A stretch of 64,000 nucleotides of DNA, from NCBI GenBank assembly GCA_022484595.1, contig JAKVLB010000007.1:1-64000 (forward strand), written 5' to 3'. The DNA comes from Mageeibacillus sp. (GTDB lineage Bacteria; Bacillota; Clostridia; Saccharofermentanales; Saccharofermentanaceae). Shown in pieces: positions 43,855 to 52,746 of the stretch (positions are counted from its first letter, which is position 1; every line of letters begins with the position of its first letter). Below the pieces are notes generated by a model. It was not told the origin of the DNA, did no database searches, and saw only the letters and a list, made by a program, of their open reading frames with translations. The position numbers were made by a program, and so were the translations under genes.

Positions 43855-45277
43855 TAACAGGCGGCACCGTTATTCTTTTAAACAGTTCGAAAAGATGGTA
43901 GAATTACACAATATGCAAAAGAACAGATTGATCATCAGCTTATTACTTATTATTTTTGCGGCAGCGGTTAACGTTGCCGTTTGTGTGAGACCGGAATCGT
44001 ATGATGACGCGACTGTCTCGCTAAATGTCACACTGGAATCGGATTCAAATCTCAGTACTCAGGTCTTCTATGCCGACACCAAAGATGCCGCAGGTCCTGA
44101 ATTTACCGAGGATAATTCGGTAAAGGCGGCGTATGCGGCAGGCAGCGGCGAAGCGACTTTATCATACGCAATTCCTGTAAGCGCCGTTTATGTCAGATTT
44201 GACCCTGCAACAGAAGCCGGAGTTACAGTCCTGATCAGGAAAATAACAGTATCATATGGTGATACTGTCATAGATACTCTTTCAGGCGAACAGACGGTTA
44301 CCGCCAAGGACAGCGACCCGTATATTCTCTTAGGCGAGCTTGATACAGATTTGGAGACGGCGGCAATTATACCGGCCGTTCACCGCAGGACACTTATCAG
44401 AAATATTGCAGAGTGTCTGGCGGTAGACCTGATAATTCTGCTTCTAATAATCAAGTGGTATTCTGTTGTTCCTGTTCCGAGGGAAATATGGCAGAACAGG
44501 GTACTTACGATGTCTCTCGCAAAAAACGATTTCAAGACAAGGTTCGCGGGTTCCTATCTCGGAATTGTCTGGGCATTCGTTCAGCCGGTCGTAACGATAC
44601 TTCTGTTCTGGCTCGTGTTCGAGAAGGCGATGCACGCAGGTCCGCAGCCAGCTGCCAATGGTACGACAGTGCCTTATGTACTCTGGCTTACAGCCGGTCT
44701 TGTTCCGTGGTTCTTCTTTCAGGACGCTCTTAATTCCGGAACATCGACATTTATGGAATACGCTTATCTTGTTAAGAAAGTGGTCTTCAACATAGGTATT
44801 CTTCCGGTGGTCAAGGTAATATCGAATCTATTTGTTCACCTGGCATTTGTGGCATTCATGTTTGTAATGTATCTGGCGCTTGGTCAGCCTGTCACGGTTC
44901 ATGCCGTACAGATTCTCTACTACTCTGTGGCAATGATCTGCTATGTTACGGCTCTGGTATACGTAACAAGTGCACTGTGCGTCTTTTTCCGGGATCTGTC
45001 ACAGATAATCGGAATCTTTATGCAGGTTTTCATGTGGTCCACGCCGATTATGTGGAACCTCGACAGTATGAGCGTATCGGCACCGGTCGGGCTGATCCTC
45101 AGACTCAATCCGATGTTCTACATTGTCCAGGGCTATCGTGACGCCATGATAAACCGGATATGGTTTACTCAGCGTCTTGATATTACCGTTTATTTCTGGA
45201 CGCTTACAGTGCTTCTGTTTATCTTAGGTACGACGATATACAGAAAGCTTAAAGTTCATTTTGCAGATGTTCTCTGA
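43847..45277 (+). CDS. ABC-2 polysaccharide exporter permease with N-terminal outside domain
   Basis: 476 residues from the ATG behind GGGGGAGG. The C-terminal part (about 225 to 476) is a Wzm/TagG-type permease with six helices: TRFAGSYLGIVWAFVQPVVTILLFWLVF, GLVPWFFFQDAL, and FMWSTPIMW. The N-terminal 220 residues are extra: one helix (LIISLLLIIFAAAVNVAVCV), a beta-rich extracytoplasmic region of about 140 residues, and a second helix (LAVDLIILLLIIKWY). Standard Wzm permeases have about 260 residues and lack this. The partner ATPase gene follows after 14 bases. Confidence 0.9.
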   Translation: MSDNRRHRYSFKQFEKMVELHNMQKNRLIISLLLIIFAAAVNVAVCVRPESYDDATVSLNVTLESDSNLSTQVFYADTKDAAGPEFTEDNSVKAAYAAGSGEATLSYAIPVSAVYVRFDPATEAGVTVLIRKITVSYGDTVIDTLSGEQTVTAKDSDPYILLGELDTDLETAAIIPAVHRRTLIRNIAECLAVDLIILLLIIKWYSVVPVPREIWQNRVLTMSLAKNDFKTRFAGSYLGIVWAFVQPVVTILLFWLVFEKAMHAGPQPAANGTTVPYVLWLTAGLVPWFFFQDALNSGTSTFMEYAYLVKKVVFNIGILPVVKVISNLFVHLAFVAFMFVMYLALGQPVTVHAVQILYYSVAMICYVTALVYVTSALCVFFRDLSQIIGIFMQVFMWSTPIMWNLDSMSVSAPVGLILRLNPMFYIVQGYRDAMINRIWFTQRLDITVYFWTLTVLLFILGTTIYRKLKVHFADVL

Positions 45278-45291
45278 CAAAGGGTGTTGAT

Positions 45292-46557
45292 ATGGATAAT
45301 GATTACGCTATTAGAGTTAAAAATGTAACCAAGATTTACAAGCTTTTCGAGAAAAACACAGACAGAATCAAGGAGAGCCTGGGACTGAGCCGCAAGAAAC
45401 TGTACAGGGAGCACTATGCCCTGCGCAATCTGTCGTTTGATGTCCATCGCGGCGAAGCTGTAGGTATAATCGGTGTAAACGGTGCAGGCAAGTCCACAAT
45501 ATTGAAAATTATTACCGGAGTTCTCAATCCGACAGAGGGAGAAGTTGAAATCAACGGAAGAATATCCGCGCTTCTCGAACTCGGCGCAGGTTTCAATATG
45601 GAATACACCGGCATTCAGAATGTATACCTCAACGGAACGATGATCGGATTCACGAAGGAAGAGATTGACGCCAAGCTCAAAGATATTCTTGAGTTCGCAG
45701 ACATTGGCGATTTTGTCTACCAGCCGTGCAAGACTTACTCTTCAGGTATGTTTGTGCGTCTGGCGTTCGCGGTTGCGATTAACATCGATCCGGAGATACT
45801 GATTGTAGACGAGGCACTGTCTGTGGGAGATGTGTTCTTCCAGACGAAATGTTTTCGCAAGTTTGAAGAATTCAGAAAGAACGGCAAGACGATACTGTTT
45901 GTCAGCCATGACTTGAGCTCCATACGCAAATACTGCGACAAGGCAATATTGCTTGCTCACGGCGAGAAGGTCGGGGAGGGAACTCCGGCCGAGGTCATCG
46001 ACATGTATAAGAGGGTTCTTGTCGGACAGTTTGAGGATGATGACGAGAAGGCTCAAAGTGCGGCCGCGGCTCCTGCCGTAACCGGCGAGTGGAAGAAGAA
46101 TTACGTTATCAATCCGTCGTTTGATGAATATGGGGACAGAGACGCGGAGATTGTAGACTTCGCGATTGTTGACAGCCGCGGCAAGTACACAAGTGTTCTT
46201 GCAAAGGGAGACGATTTCCAGATCAAAATCAGGATAAGGGCGAACAGAACCGTTGAAGAACCTATTGTCGCCTATACGATAAAGACGCTAAAGGGCACGG
46301 ATATAACCGGAACCAACACGATGTTCGAGAAATATAGTCTGGGGACGATGAATCCCGGCGACGAGAAGACCGTAACCTTTACACAGAAGCTCGACATTCA
46401 GGGCGGACAGTATCTGATGTCATTCGGATGTACCAGATACGAGAACAATGATTTCAAGGTGTTCCACAGGCTCTATGATATAATCAATCTGTCGATAGTG
46501 TCTGAGAAAAATACCGTCGGCTATTATGATATGAATTCTGTTATTGAAGTGAAATGA
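45292..46557 (+). CDS. ABC exporter ATPase with Wzt-type C-terminal domain
   Basis: 421 residues. The ATPase core has Walker A GVNGAGKST (about residue 66), YSSGMFVRLAFAVAI (signature, TSSGM type) and ILIVDEALSVGDVFF (Walker B). Residues about 260 to 421 form a beta-sandwich like the Wzt_C carbohydrate-binding domain (EIVDFAIVDSRGK, FQIKIRIRANRTVEEPIVAYTIKTLKGTDI). In O9a-type systems that domain recognises the modified non-reducing end of the chain before export. With a methyltransferase gene immediately downstream (ATGA overlap), recognition of a capped end is plausible. Confidence 0.93.
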   Translation: MDNDYAIRVKNVTKIYKLFEKNTDRIKESLGLSRKKLYREHYALRNLSFDVHRGEAVGIIGVNGAGKSTILKIITGVLNPTEGEVEINGRISALLELGAGFNMEYTGIQNVYLNGTMIGFTKEEIDAKLKDILEFADIGDFVYQPCKTYSSGMFVRLAFAVAINIDPEILIVDEALSVGDVFFQTKCFRKFEEFRKNGKTILFVSHDLSSIRKYCDKAILLAHGEKVGEGTPAEVIDMYKRVLVGQFEDDDEKAQSAAAAPAVTGEWKKNYVINPSFDEYGDRDAEIVDFAIVDSRGKYTSVLAKGDDFQIKIRIRANRTVEEPIVAYTIKTLKGTDITGTNTMFEKYSLGTMNPGDEKTVTFTQKLDIQGGQYLMSFGCTRYENNDFKVFHRLYDIINLSIVSEKNTVGYYDMNSVIEVK

Positions 46558-47471
46558 GAACTATGGATACAAGAATTGGCAAAGTAAAGCTCAACTGCGA
46601 TTTCTACAGCGGTACGGATACATATTCTGACGGGGATATTGAGAACAGGCTTCTCGATATCGTCAAATCCGGCAAAGACCTCGAAGAAGTGTTGATTGAG
46701 GACACGGATTGGCCGGTGCTGTATCATCTGTCTGACATAAGAAAGAACATTGTCTCATGGTATGATTTTAACAGCAAGGGAACCGTTCTTGAGATAGGAT
46801 CAGGATGCGGCGCGATTACCGGGGCCCTGTGCGAAAAGACATCCAGAGTCGTCGCCATTGATCTGTCGAAGAGACGTTCAGAAATTAACGCTTACCGCAA
46901 TAATTACGATAATCTTGAGATTATCGTCGGTAATTTCGAAGATATAAAAACTGACGAGAAGTTTGATTACGTCACGCTGATCGGCGTTCTTGAGTATTCA
47001 ATCTATTATATTAATTCACCGGAGCCGTTTCTCGATATGCTCAGAAAAGCAAGGGAATATCTTAAACCCGGCGGGCAGCTCATCATTGCAATAGAGAACA
47101 AGTACGGCCTTAAGTACTGGGCCGGCGCCAAGGAGGATCACACCGGCGTGGAATTCGACGGAATACAGAATTATTCGGGCGTAGACAGAGTGAGGACCTT
47201 CTCAAGGGGCACTCTTGACAGACTTCTTTGTGAGGCCGGATTTAAAGATAACGATTTCTACTATCCGTTTCCTGATTATAAGCTCCCGCTGGAGATTTAC
47301 TCACCTGAGCATCTTCCGGGTACCGGTGAGCTCTTATCGTATTCTCCGGCATATGACAGAGACAGAGTGGTTCTGTTTGATGAAGCCAAGGCGGCGGAAG
47401 CGCTGGTGCAGGACGGTCTGTTCGAGGAATTCGCCAACTCATTCCTGGTTATCAGCAGGAGGGCCGACTGA
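46554..47471 (+). CDS. Class I SAM methyltransferase
   Basis: 305 residues. Motif I VLEIGSGCGAITGALCE (about residue 80), VVAIDLSKRRSEI, post-I acidic, then FDYVTLIGVLEYS and LKPGGQLIIAIENKYGLKYW (motif post III). It begins at an ATGA overlap with the exporter ATPase, or at ATG three codons later. It ends two bases before the kinase-like/coiled-coil/GT2 giant. In WbdD of E. coli O9a a methyltransferase and kinase form one protein that caps the O-antigen; here the two parts are adjacent genes. Methylation of the glycan end is inferred. Confidence 0.88.
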   Translation: MRTMDTRIGKVKLNCDFYSGTDTYSDGDIENRLLDIVKSGKDLEEVLIEDTDWPVLYHLSDIRKNIVSWYDFNSKGTVLEIGSGCGAITGALCEKTSRVVAIDLSKRRSEINAYRNNYDNLEIIVGNFEDIKTDEKFDYVTLIGVLEYSIYYINSPEPFLDMLRKAREYLKPGGQLIIAIENKYGLKYWAGAKEDHTGVEFDGIQNYSGVDRVRTFSRGTLDRLLCEAGFKDNDFYYPFPDYKLPLEIYSPEHLPGTGELLSYSPAYDRDRVVLFDEAKAAEALVQDGLFEEFANSFLVISRRAD

Positions 47472-47473
47472 TT

Positions 47474-50400
47474 ATGGACAAGATGATTTACATAAAATAC
47501 AACTCACTCAGGAAGCCGGAATACAGGGTAAGCACAGAGATCCGTGAGAATGATGACGGCATGCGCAGCGTCGTGAAAAGACCGATGAACCGGGCTTCAG
47601 CTGCTCAGATCAATACAATCAAGAGCAACTTTACAAAGCTGTCCGGACTCTATCGCAATGTCGGTATTATTCCTTTTACCGAAAACGGTGACGTGTTGGT
47701 ATTCCCGTTTATCTTCGGCAGACCTCTTGCGGCAGACATTGATCTGCAGCACATGTCAACAGACGAGATATACGGCAGGATAGATGAAGCATTGAAGATT
47801 ATCTACGATTTCAGAGAGGATGCCGGTAATTTTGTCATTACAGACAGATTCAAGTCGGCGTTCCCGGGACTTGTTCCGGGTGAGAACGAACCGGCGTATT
47901 CCGTCACCAACATCGATTCCAATATTGATAATTTTCTTGTGTCGGAGGGCAAAGTATGGTGCATAGATTATGAATGGGTATTCGATTTTCCTGTGCCCGT
48001 CAGATATGTCAGATTCAGAACTCTCCTGTATTACTATGCTAAGCAGAATGCCTTCATCGCCGACAGAATCAGCGCCGATGAATTCTATTCCCACTTTGGA
48101 TACACTAACGAAGATGTCAGACTGTTTACCGAAATGGAGGACTGCTTCCAACAGTATGTACACGGTACAAACCGCAGATACATAGTTACTTCTCACTACG
48201 AGAAGACACACAGAAGCTTTGCTGAGATAAGCGAGCTCGCGACAAAGCTTCCGGAAGAAATCAGGCTCAAGGACGCGCACATAGGAAATCTTAATGAGAT
48301 TATTAGTAGCGACAAGGAACTGCTTACGGAGAAGGATTCCCACATAGGTAATCTAAATGAGATTATACATACCGACGAAGAAGCCATCACTTCATTGAGA
48401 GGCGATGTGGATATGCTCAACAACACGGTGAGTGAATGCAATAGTACAATCAGTAAGCTCAACTCAGATATCTGGGAACTCAACTCAACCGCCTTTTCAC
48501 TCAAGTCAAAAGTCAGAAGACAGCAGGAGCTGCTTGACTGTGACAGAAGGACAATCGAGAGCAAGGATAACCACATCGGCAATCTCGAAGCTATAATTTC
48601 CAACCGGGAGGATATTATTTCCATCCGTGAAGAACAGTTAAGCCAGCGCGATGCGTATATAAGTGAGATCATGCACGCCATAAAGAATCCGTTCTACGGA
48701 ATGTATCTTGTCTGCAGGAAGATTAAGAACAGAATTGTACCCGCAGCAGGTGATAAAACTGCAAAGCAAAATTCCGAATCTGCCGCGGGCGATGCCGCAG
48801 ACAATCAGAGCGGAATGAATGTTAAGACAGAGAACTGCACAGCTGGCGGTTCGGAAGCTCCGAGTATTGCGGTAAATGATTATGAGGAATGGATAACAAA
48901 GATAGAATCAGGTCAGACCTATGACGACAAGTTCGATTATATGCCGACAATATCGGTCATAGTTCCAGTCTATAACGTGCTGGACAAGCACCTGGTTCCA
49001 TGCATTGAATCAGTGCTTAACCAGATATATCCTAACTTCGAGCTCTGCATGGCAGACGATTGCTCCACATGGGACAACGTCAGGACTACGCTGAAGAGGT
49101 ACGAGGACAATCCGAAGGTAAAGATAGTCTACAGGAAAGAGAACGGCCATATTTCACGGAGTACCAATTCCGCAATGGAACTCGCGACAGGCGAATTCGT
49201 AGCGTTCCTCGACTGCGATGATACGTTAAGCCCCAACGCCCTGTATGAGGTGGTGAAAGAACTCAACAGGAACAACAAGCTTGACTTCATCTACAGTGAT
49301 GAGGACAAGACAGATGACGACGGAAAGAACCGTCACAGTCCGTTCTTTAAGCCTGACTGGTCTCCGGATACACTTATGTCTCTTATGTATACCTGCCATC
49401 TCGGCGTATACAGGACTTCGATTGCCAGGGAGATAGGCGGTTTAAGGACAGGCTTCGAAGGCTCACAGGACTACGATTTTGTTCTTAGATTCACGGAGAA
49501 TCTCGCGCGCGACCACATAGCGCATATTCCGAAGATTCTCTACCACTGGCTTGAGCGCAAGGAATCGACTTCCGTCAATCCTGAATCCAAGCCTTATATA
49601 TTGGAAGCTGCACTGAAGGCAAAGCAGGAAGCGGTCGAACGCCGCGGTCTTACGGCAAATATAGAGCTGATCAGGGAACAGTATCAGTACAGAGTGGATT
49701 ATGTAAGCCGCACCAATTCCAAGGTGAGCATAATTATGCCTTCAAAGGATAATCCGGAAGTAATAAGACGCTGCATAGAATCGGTCAGGTATCTCACCAG
49801 ATATCGCAACTATGAGATTATTGTAGTCGACAACGGAAGCTCCGATGAGAACAGGGCTCTGTATCAGAAGCTGGTCTCCGAGGTGAACGGAAAGTATATA
49901 TATTTCCCCGAACAGTTCAACTTCTCTCACATGTGCAATCTCGGTGCGGCAAATTCTGAAGGCGAGTATTATCTGTTCCTCAATGATGACACAGAAGTGC
50001 TTGACGGAGAATGGCTCGGCAGGATGCTGGGACAGGCTGAGCTGGCTCATACAGGTGCCGTCGGAGTCAAGCTTATATATCCGCAGAACAATCTGATTCA
50101 GCATTGCGGAGTGATCAACACAGGTACAGGCCCGGTGCATGCATTCGGCATGATGAGCGATGAGCCAAGCTATTACTACGGCCGCAACAAGCTGACCTAT
50201 AATTATCTTGCGGTTACGGCAGCCTGCCTCATGGTATCGCGGGCTAAGTTCGAAGAGATCGGAGGCTTCAACGAGAATCTCGCTGTCGCCTATAACGACA
50301 TGGATTTCTGTTTCAAACTTGCGGAAGCCGGATACTATAATGTCGTTAGAAATGACGTCGTGCTCTATCACTATGAGTCTCTGTCAAGAGGCGATGACAG

Positions 50401-50911
50401 AGCTGACGAGGCTAAGATGATAAGACTCGGCAAAGAGAGAGAACATTTATACAGCATTCACCCGGATTATTATTATACCGATCCGTACTACAACGAGAAC
50501 CTCAACCAATATGCGAATGATTTCTCGATTAACTTTCTCAAGCTTACCGAGAACGTATGCAGGATTGAGGCCGCTTCACAGGAGTATGAAGAATCTGATG
50601 AAGTTTGCGGATACCTTGATTCCGTCTATAACAACCGTCGTATCTTCATCCAGGGCTGGGGCTTTCTCAAAGGTCATTGCGGGAGCGTGCCGGCAAAGAT
50701 TCTTTTCTCAGGCGGCAGCATAAGCTACGTTATCTCGACGGAAGCTATGCCGAGACCGGATCTCGCAGTGCCCTTCGCTCAGGAACAGGGCGTAGCATCA
50801 TCCGGATTCAGAGCACTTATAGACAAAAGCAAACTTAATCCGGGAACATACAGTCTGTCAATTGTATGCGGCGACCTGAGAGTTGACGCTAAGAGAACGG
50901 TAGAGATATAA
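47474..50911 (+). CDS. Kinase-like, coiled-coil and tandem GT2 multidomain protein
   Basis: 1145 residues in four parts. About 1 to 245 is a protein-kinase/choline-kinase-like fold with NIDSNIDNFLV (catalytic loop, N in place of H) and WCIDYEWVFDFPVP (metal loop). About 255 to 405 is a predicted coiled coil with three copies of HIGNLxxII. Residues about 490 to 720 and 750 to 1010 are two GT2 domains (VIVPVYNVLDKHLVPC and DCDDTLSP; then IIMPSKDNPEVI and LNDDTEVLDG), and a C-terminal beta-rich domain follows. Tandem GT2 proteins often polymerise rhamnose- or galactose-rich chains. The whole could couple chain synthesis to end modification and length control. Confidence 0.85.
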   Translation: MDKMIYIKYNSLRKPEYRVSTEIRENDDGMRSVVKRPMNRASAAQINTIKSNFTKLSGLYRNVGIIPFTENGDVLVFPFIFGRPLAADIDLQHMSTDEIYGRIDEALKIIYDFREDAGNFVITDRFKSAFPGLVPGENEPAYSVTNIDSNIDNFLVSEGKVWCIDYEWVFDFPVPVRYVRFRTLLYYYAKQNAFIADRISADEFYSHFGYTNEDVRLFTEMEDCFQQYVHGTNRRYIVTSHYEKTHRSFAEISELATKLPEEIRLKDAHIGNLNEIISSDKELLTEKDSHIGNLNEIIHTDEEAITSLRGDVDMLNNTVSECNSTISKLNSDIWELNSTAFSLKSKVRRQQELLDCDRRTIESKDNHIGNLEAIISNREDIISIREEQLSQRDAYISEIMHAIKNPFYGMYLVCRKIKNRIVPAAGDKTAKQNSESAAGDAADNQSGMNVKTENCTAGGSEAPSIAVNDYEEWITKIESGQTYDDKFDYMPTISVIVPVYNVLDKHLVPCIESVLNQIYPNFELCMADDCSTWDNVRTTLKRYEDNPKVKIVYRKENGHISRSTNSAMELATGEFVAFLDCDDTLSPNALYEVVKELNRNNKLDFIYSDEDKTDDDGKNRHSPFFKPDWSPDTLMSLMYTCHLGVYRTSIAREIGGLRTGFEGSQDYDFVLRFTENLARDHIAHIPKILYHWLERKESTSVNPESKPYILEAALKAKQEAVERRGLTANIELIREQYQYRVDYVSRTNSKVSIIMPSKDNPEVIRRCIESVRYLTRYRNYEIIVVDNGSSDENRALYQKLVSEVNGKYIYFPEQFNFSHMCNLGAANSEGEYYLFLNDDTEVLDGEWLGRMLGQAELAHTGAVGVKLIYPQNNLIQHCGVINTGTGPVHAFGMMSDEPSYYYGRNKLTYNYLAVTAACLMVSRAKFEEIGGFNENLAVAYNDMDFCFKLAEAGYYNVVRNDVVLYHYESLSRGDDRADEAKMIRLGKEREHLYSIHPDYYYTDPYYNENLNQYANDFSINFLKLTENVCRIEAASQEYEESDEVCGYLDSVYNNRRIFIQGWGFLKGHCGSVPAKILFSGGSISYVISTEAMPRPDLAVPFAQEQGVASSGFRALIDKSKLNPGTYSLSIVCGDLRVDAKRTVEI
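48275..48604 (+). repeat. HIGNLxxII coding repeats in coiled coil
   Basis: Three in-frame copies coding for (D/S/N)xHIGNL(N/E)xII, two close together and one about 230 bases later, inside the predicted coiled coil. The DNA has diverged while the protein motif is kept, suggesting a structural heptad-linked element. Confidence 0.75.
48914..49337 (+). repeat. Near-identical 424-base block, copy A
   Basis: Coding for the start of the first GT2 domain. It matches 51091 to 51514 at a constant offset of 2177 bases with only two visible differences, while flanking coding sequence differs much more. A second identical stretch at 49538 to 49613 has the same offset. Confidence 0.95.
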
Positions 50912-50913
50912 GA

Positions 50914-52731
50914 ATGATCAATTTATTCGCCAAGATTGCAAGAGTCATCTATGTATTCAGAATGAACTGGAAACAGGGCATCTATTACATCAGAAAATTC
51001 GGCATCAGAGTGACATATGCCAAAGTAGTTTCGTGCTTCAAGGCTGTAAAAACCGATTACGCTGACTGGATTGAAAGCGTGGAGGCAAAGCAGACCTATG
51101 ACGACAAGTTCGATTATATGCCGACAATATCGGTCATAGTTCCAGTCTATAACGTGCTGGACAAGCACCTGGTTCCATGCATTGAATCAGTGCTTAACCA
51201 GATATATCCTAACTTCGAGCTCTGCATGGCAGACGATTGCTCCACATGGGACAACGTCAGGGCTACGCTGAAGAGGTACGAGGACAATCCGAAGGTAAAG
51301 ATAGTCTACAGGAAAGAGAACGGCCATATTTCACGGAGTTCCAATTCCGCAATGGAACTCGCGACAGGCGAATTCGTAGCGTTCCTCGACTGCGATGATA
51401 CGTTAAGCCCCAACGCCCTGTATGAGGTGGTGAAAGAACTCAACAGGAACAACAAGCTTGACTTCATCTACAGTGATGAGGACAAGACAGATGACGACGG
51501 AAAGAACCGTCACATGCCGCACTTCAAGCCCGACTGGTCTCCGGACACTCTGATGTCCAACATGTACACCTGCCATCTCGGAGTATACAGGACTTCAATC
51601 GCCAGGGAGATAGGAGGTCTTCGCGTCGGTTACGAGGGGTCACAGGACTATGATTTTGCCCTGAGATTCACGGAGAACCTCTCGCGCGACCACATAGCGC
51701 ACATTCCGAAGATCCTCTACCACTGGCTTGAGCGCAAGGAATCGACTTCCGTCAATCCTGAATCCAAGCCTTATATATTGGAAGCTGCACGAAAAGCAAA
51801 AGCCGATGCTATCTCACGCCGGGGACTTGAAGCTGATATCGAGCTTGTCGATATCATGTATCAGTGGCGCGTAAATTATAAGGTTCAGGGCAATCCTAAA
51901 GTCAGCATAATTATTCCTTCAAAGGACAATCCGGAGATAATCGAGCGATGCATTAATTCTGTGGTTAATCTTACGGACTACAGGAATTATGAGATTATTG
52001 TCGTTGACAACGGCAGCAACGGGGCAAACCGCGCAGTTTATGAAGCACTTATCGGCAGAGCCGGAGGAAGGTATATTTATCAGCCGGAGGTTTTCAATTT
52101 TCCTCATATGTGCAATACCGGGGCAGCTGCCGCTACAGGCGATTATTATCTGTTCCTCAATGACGATACCGAAGTCACCGAGGGGCAATGGCTGCAGCGG
52201 ATGCTGGGTCACGCTCAGATCCCGCACGCCGGTGCGGTCGGGGCCAAGTTGCTCTATCCTGACAGTAAGAAAATCCAGCACTGCGGAGTCATTAATATCG
52301 GCAACGGACCTGTGCATGCCTTCGGCGGAATGACGGATGAGTATACGTATTTCTTCGGCCGCAACAGAATTGATTACAACTGGATCGCGGTAACCGCCGC
52401 GTGTCTCATGGTCGGTGCCGACAAATTTGCCAAGGTGTCAGGCTTTGATGAAGAGCTGGCAGTGGCATATAATGATGTGGATTTATGCTTTAAGCTTTAC
52501 GAAGCCGGTTACTATAACATAGTCAGAAATGATGTTATTCTCAGACATTATGAATCCGTCAGCCGCGGCGACGACAGAGCCGATGCAGAAAAAATGGAGC
52601 GCCTTAACAACGAACGAAGCAGTCTCTATTCCAGACATCCGTCAATTGGCTGCGGTGATCCGCTGTATAACATTAATCTCAACCAGCACGCTAATGATTT
52701 CTCTTTAAATTATGAACTGGAACAATACTGA
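50914..52731 (+). CDS. Tandem GT2 glycosyltransferase, paralogue of the preceding gene
   Basis: 605 residues: a 60-residue basic helical N-terminus, then two GT2 domains matching those of the upstream giant (VIVPVYNVLDKHLVPC near residue 70, DCDDTLSP, then IIIPSKDNPEII near 330 and LNDDTEVTEG). It lacks the kinase-like, coiled-coil and C-terminal domains. The start is two bases after the upstream stop. Two polymerase-type tandem GT2 proteins imply a repeat unit needing two linkages, or one chain-builder and one side-chain or adaptor enzyme. Confidence 0.9.
   Translation: MINLFAKIARVIYVFRMNWKQGIYYIRKFGIRVTYAKVVSCFKAVKTDYADWIESVEAKQTYDDKFDYMPTISVIVPVYNVLDKHLVPCIESVLNQIYPNFELCMADDCSTWDNVRATLKRYEDNPKVKIVYRKENGHISRSSNSAMELATGEFVAFLDCDDTLSPNALYEVVKELNRNNKLDFIYSDEDKTDDDGKNRHMPHFKPDWSPDTLMSNMYTCHLGVYRTSIAREIGGLRVGYEGSQDYDFALRFTENLSRDHIAHIPKILYHWLERKESTSVNPESKPYILEAARKAKADAISRRGLEADIELVDIMYQWRVNYKVQGNPKVSIIIPSKDNPEIIERCINSVVNLTDYRNYEIIVVDNGSNGANRAVYEALIGRAGGRYIYQPEVFNFPHMCNTGAAAATGDYYLFLNDDTEVTEGQWLQRMLGHAQIPHAGAVGAKLLYPDSKKIQHCGVINIGNGPVHAFGGMTDEYTYFFGRNRIDYNWIAVTAACLMVGADKFAKVSGFDEELAVAYNDVDLCFKLYEAGYYNIVRNDVILRHYESVSRGDDRADAEKMERLNNERSSLYSRHPSIGCGDPLYNINLNQHANDFSLNYELEQY
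51091..51514 (+). repeat. Near-identical 424-base block, copy B
   Basis: Second copy of the block at 48914, in the paralogous GT2 gene. Sharp edges and same-frame match suggest recent gene conversion; a further identical stretch is at 51715 to 51790. Confidence 0.95.
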
Positions 52732-52746
52732 AGGAGACATTGAACA

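Noticed and set aside
48914-51790. Mobile element because of long near-identical repeats
   Set aside because: The repeats are coding parts of paralogous GT2 domains in the same frame, with no transposase or terminal repeats.
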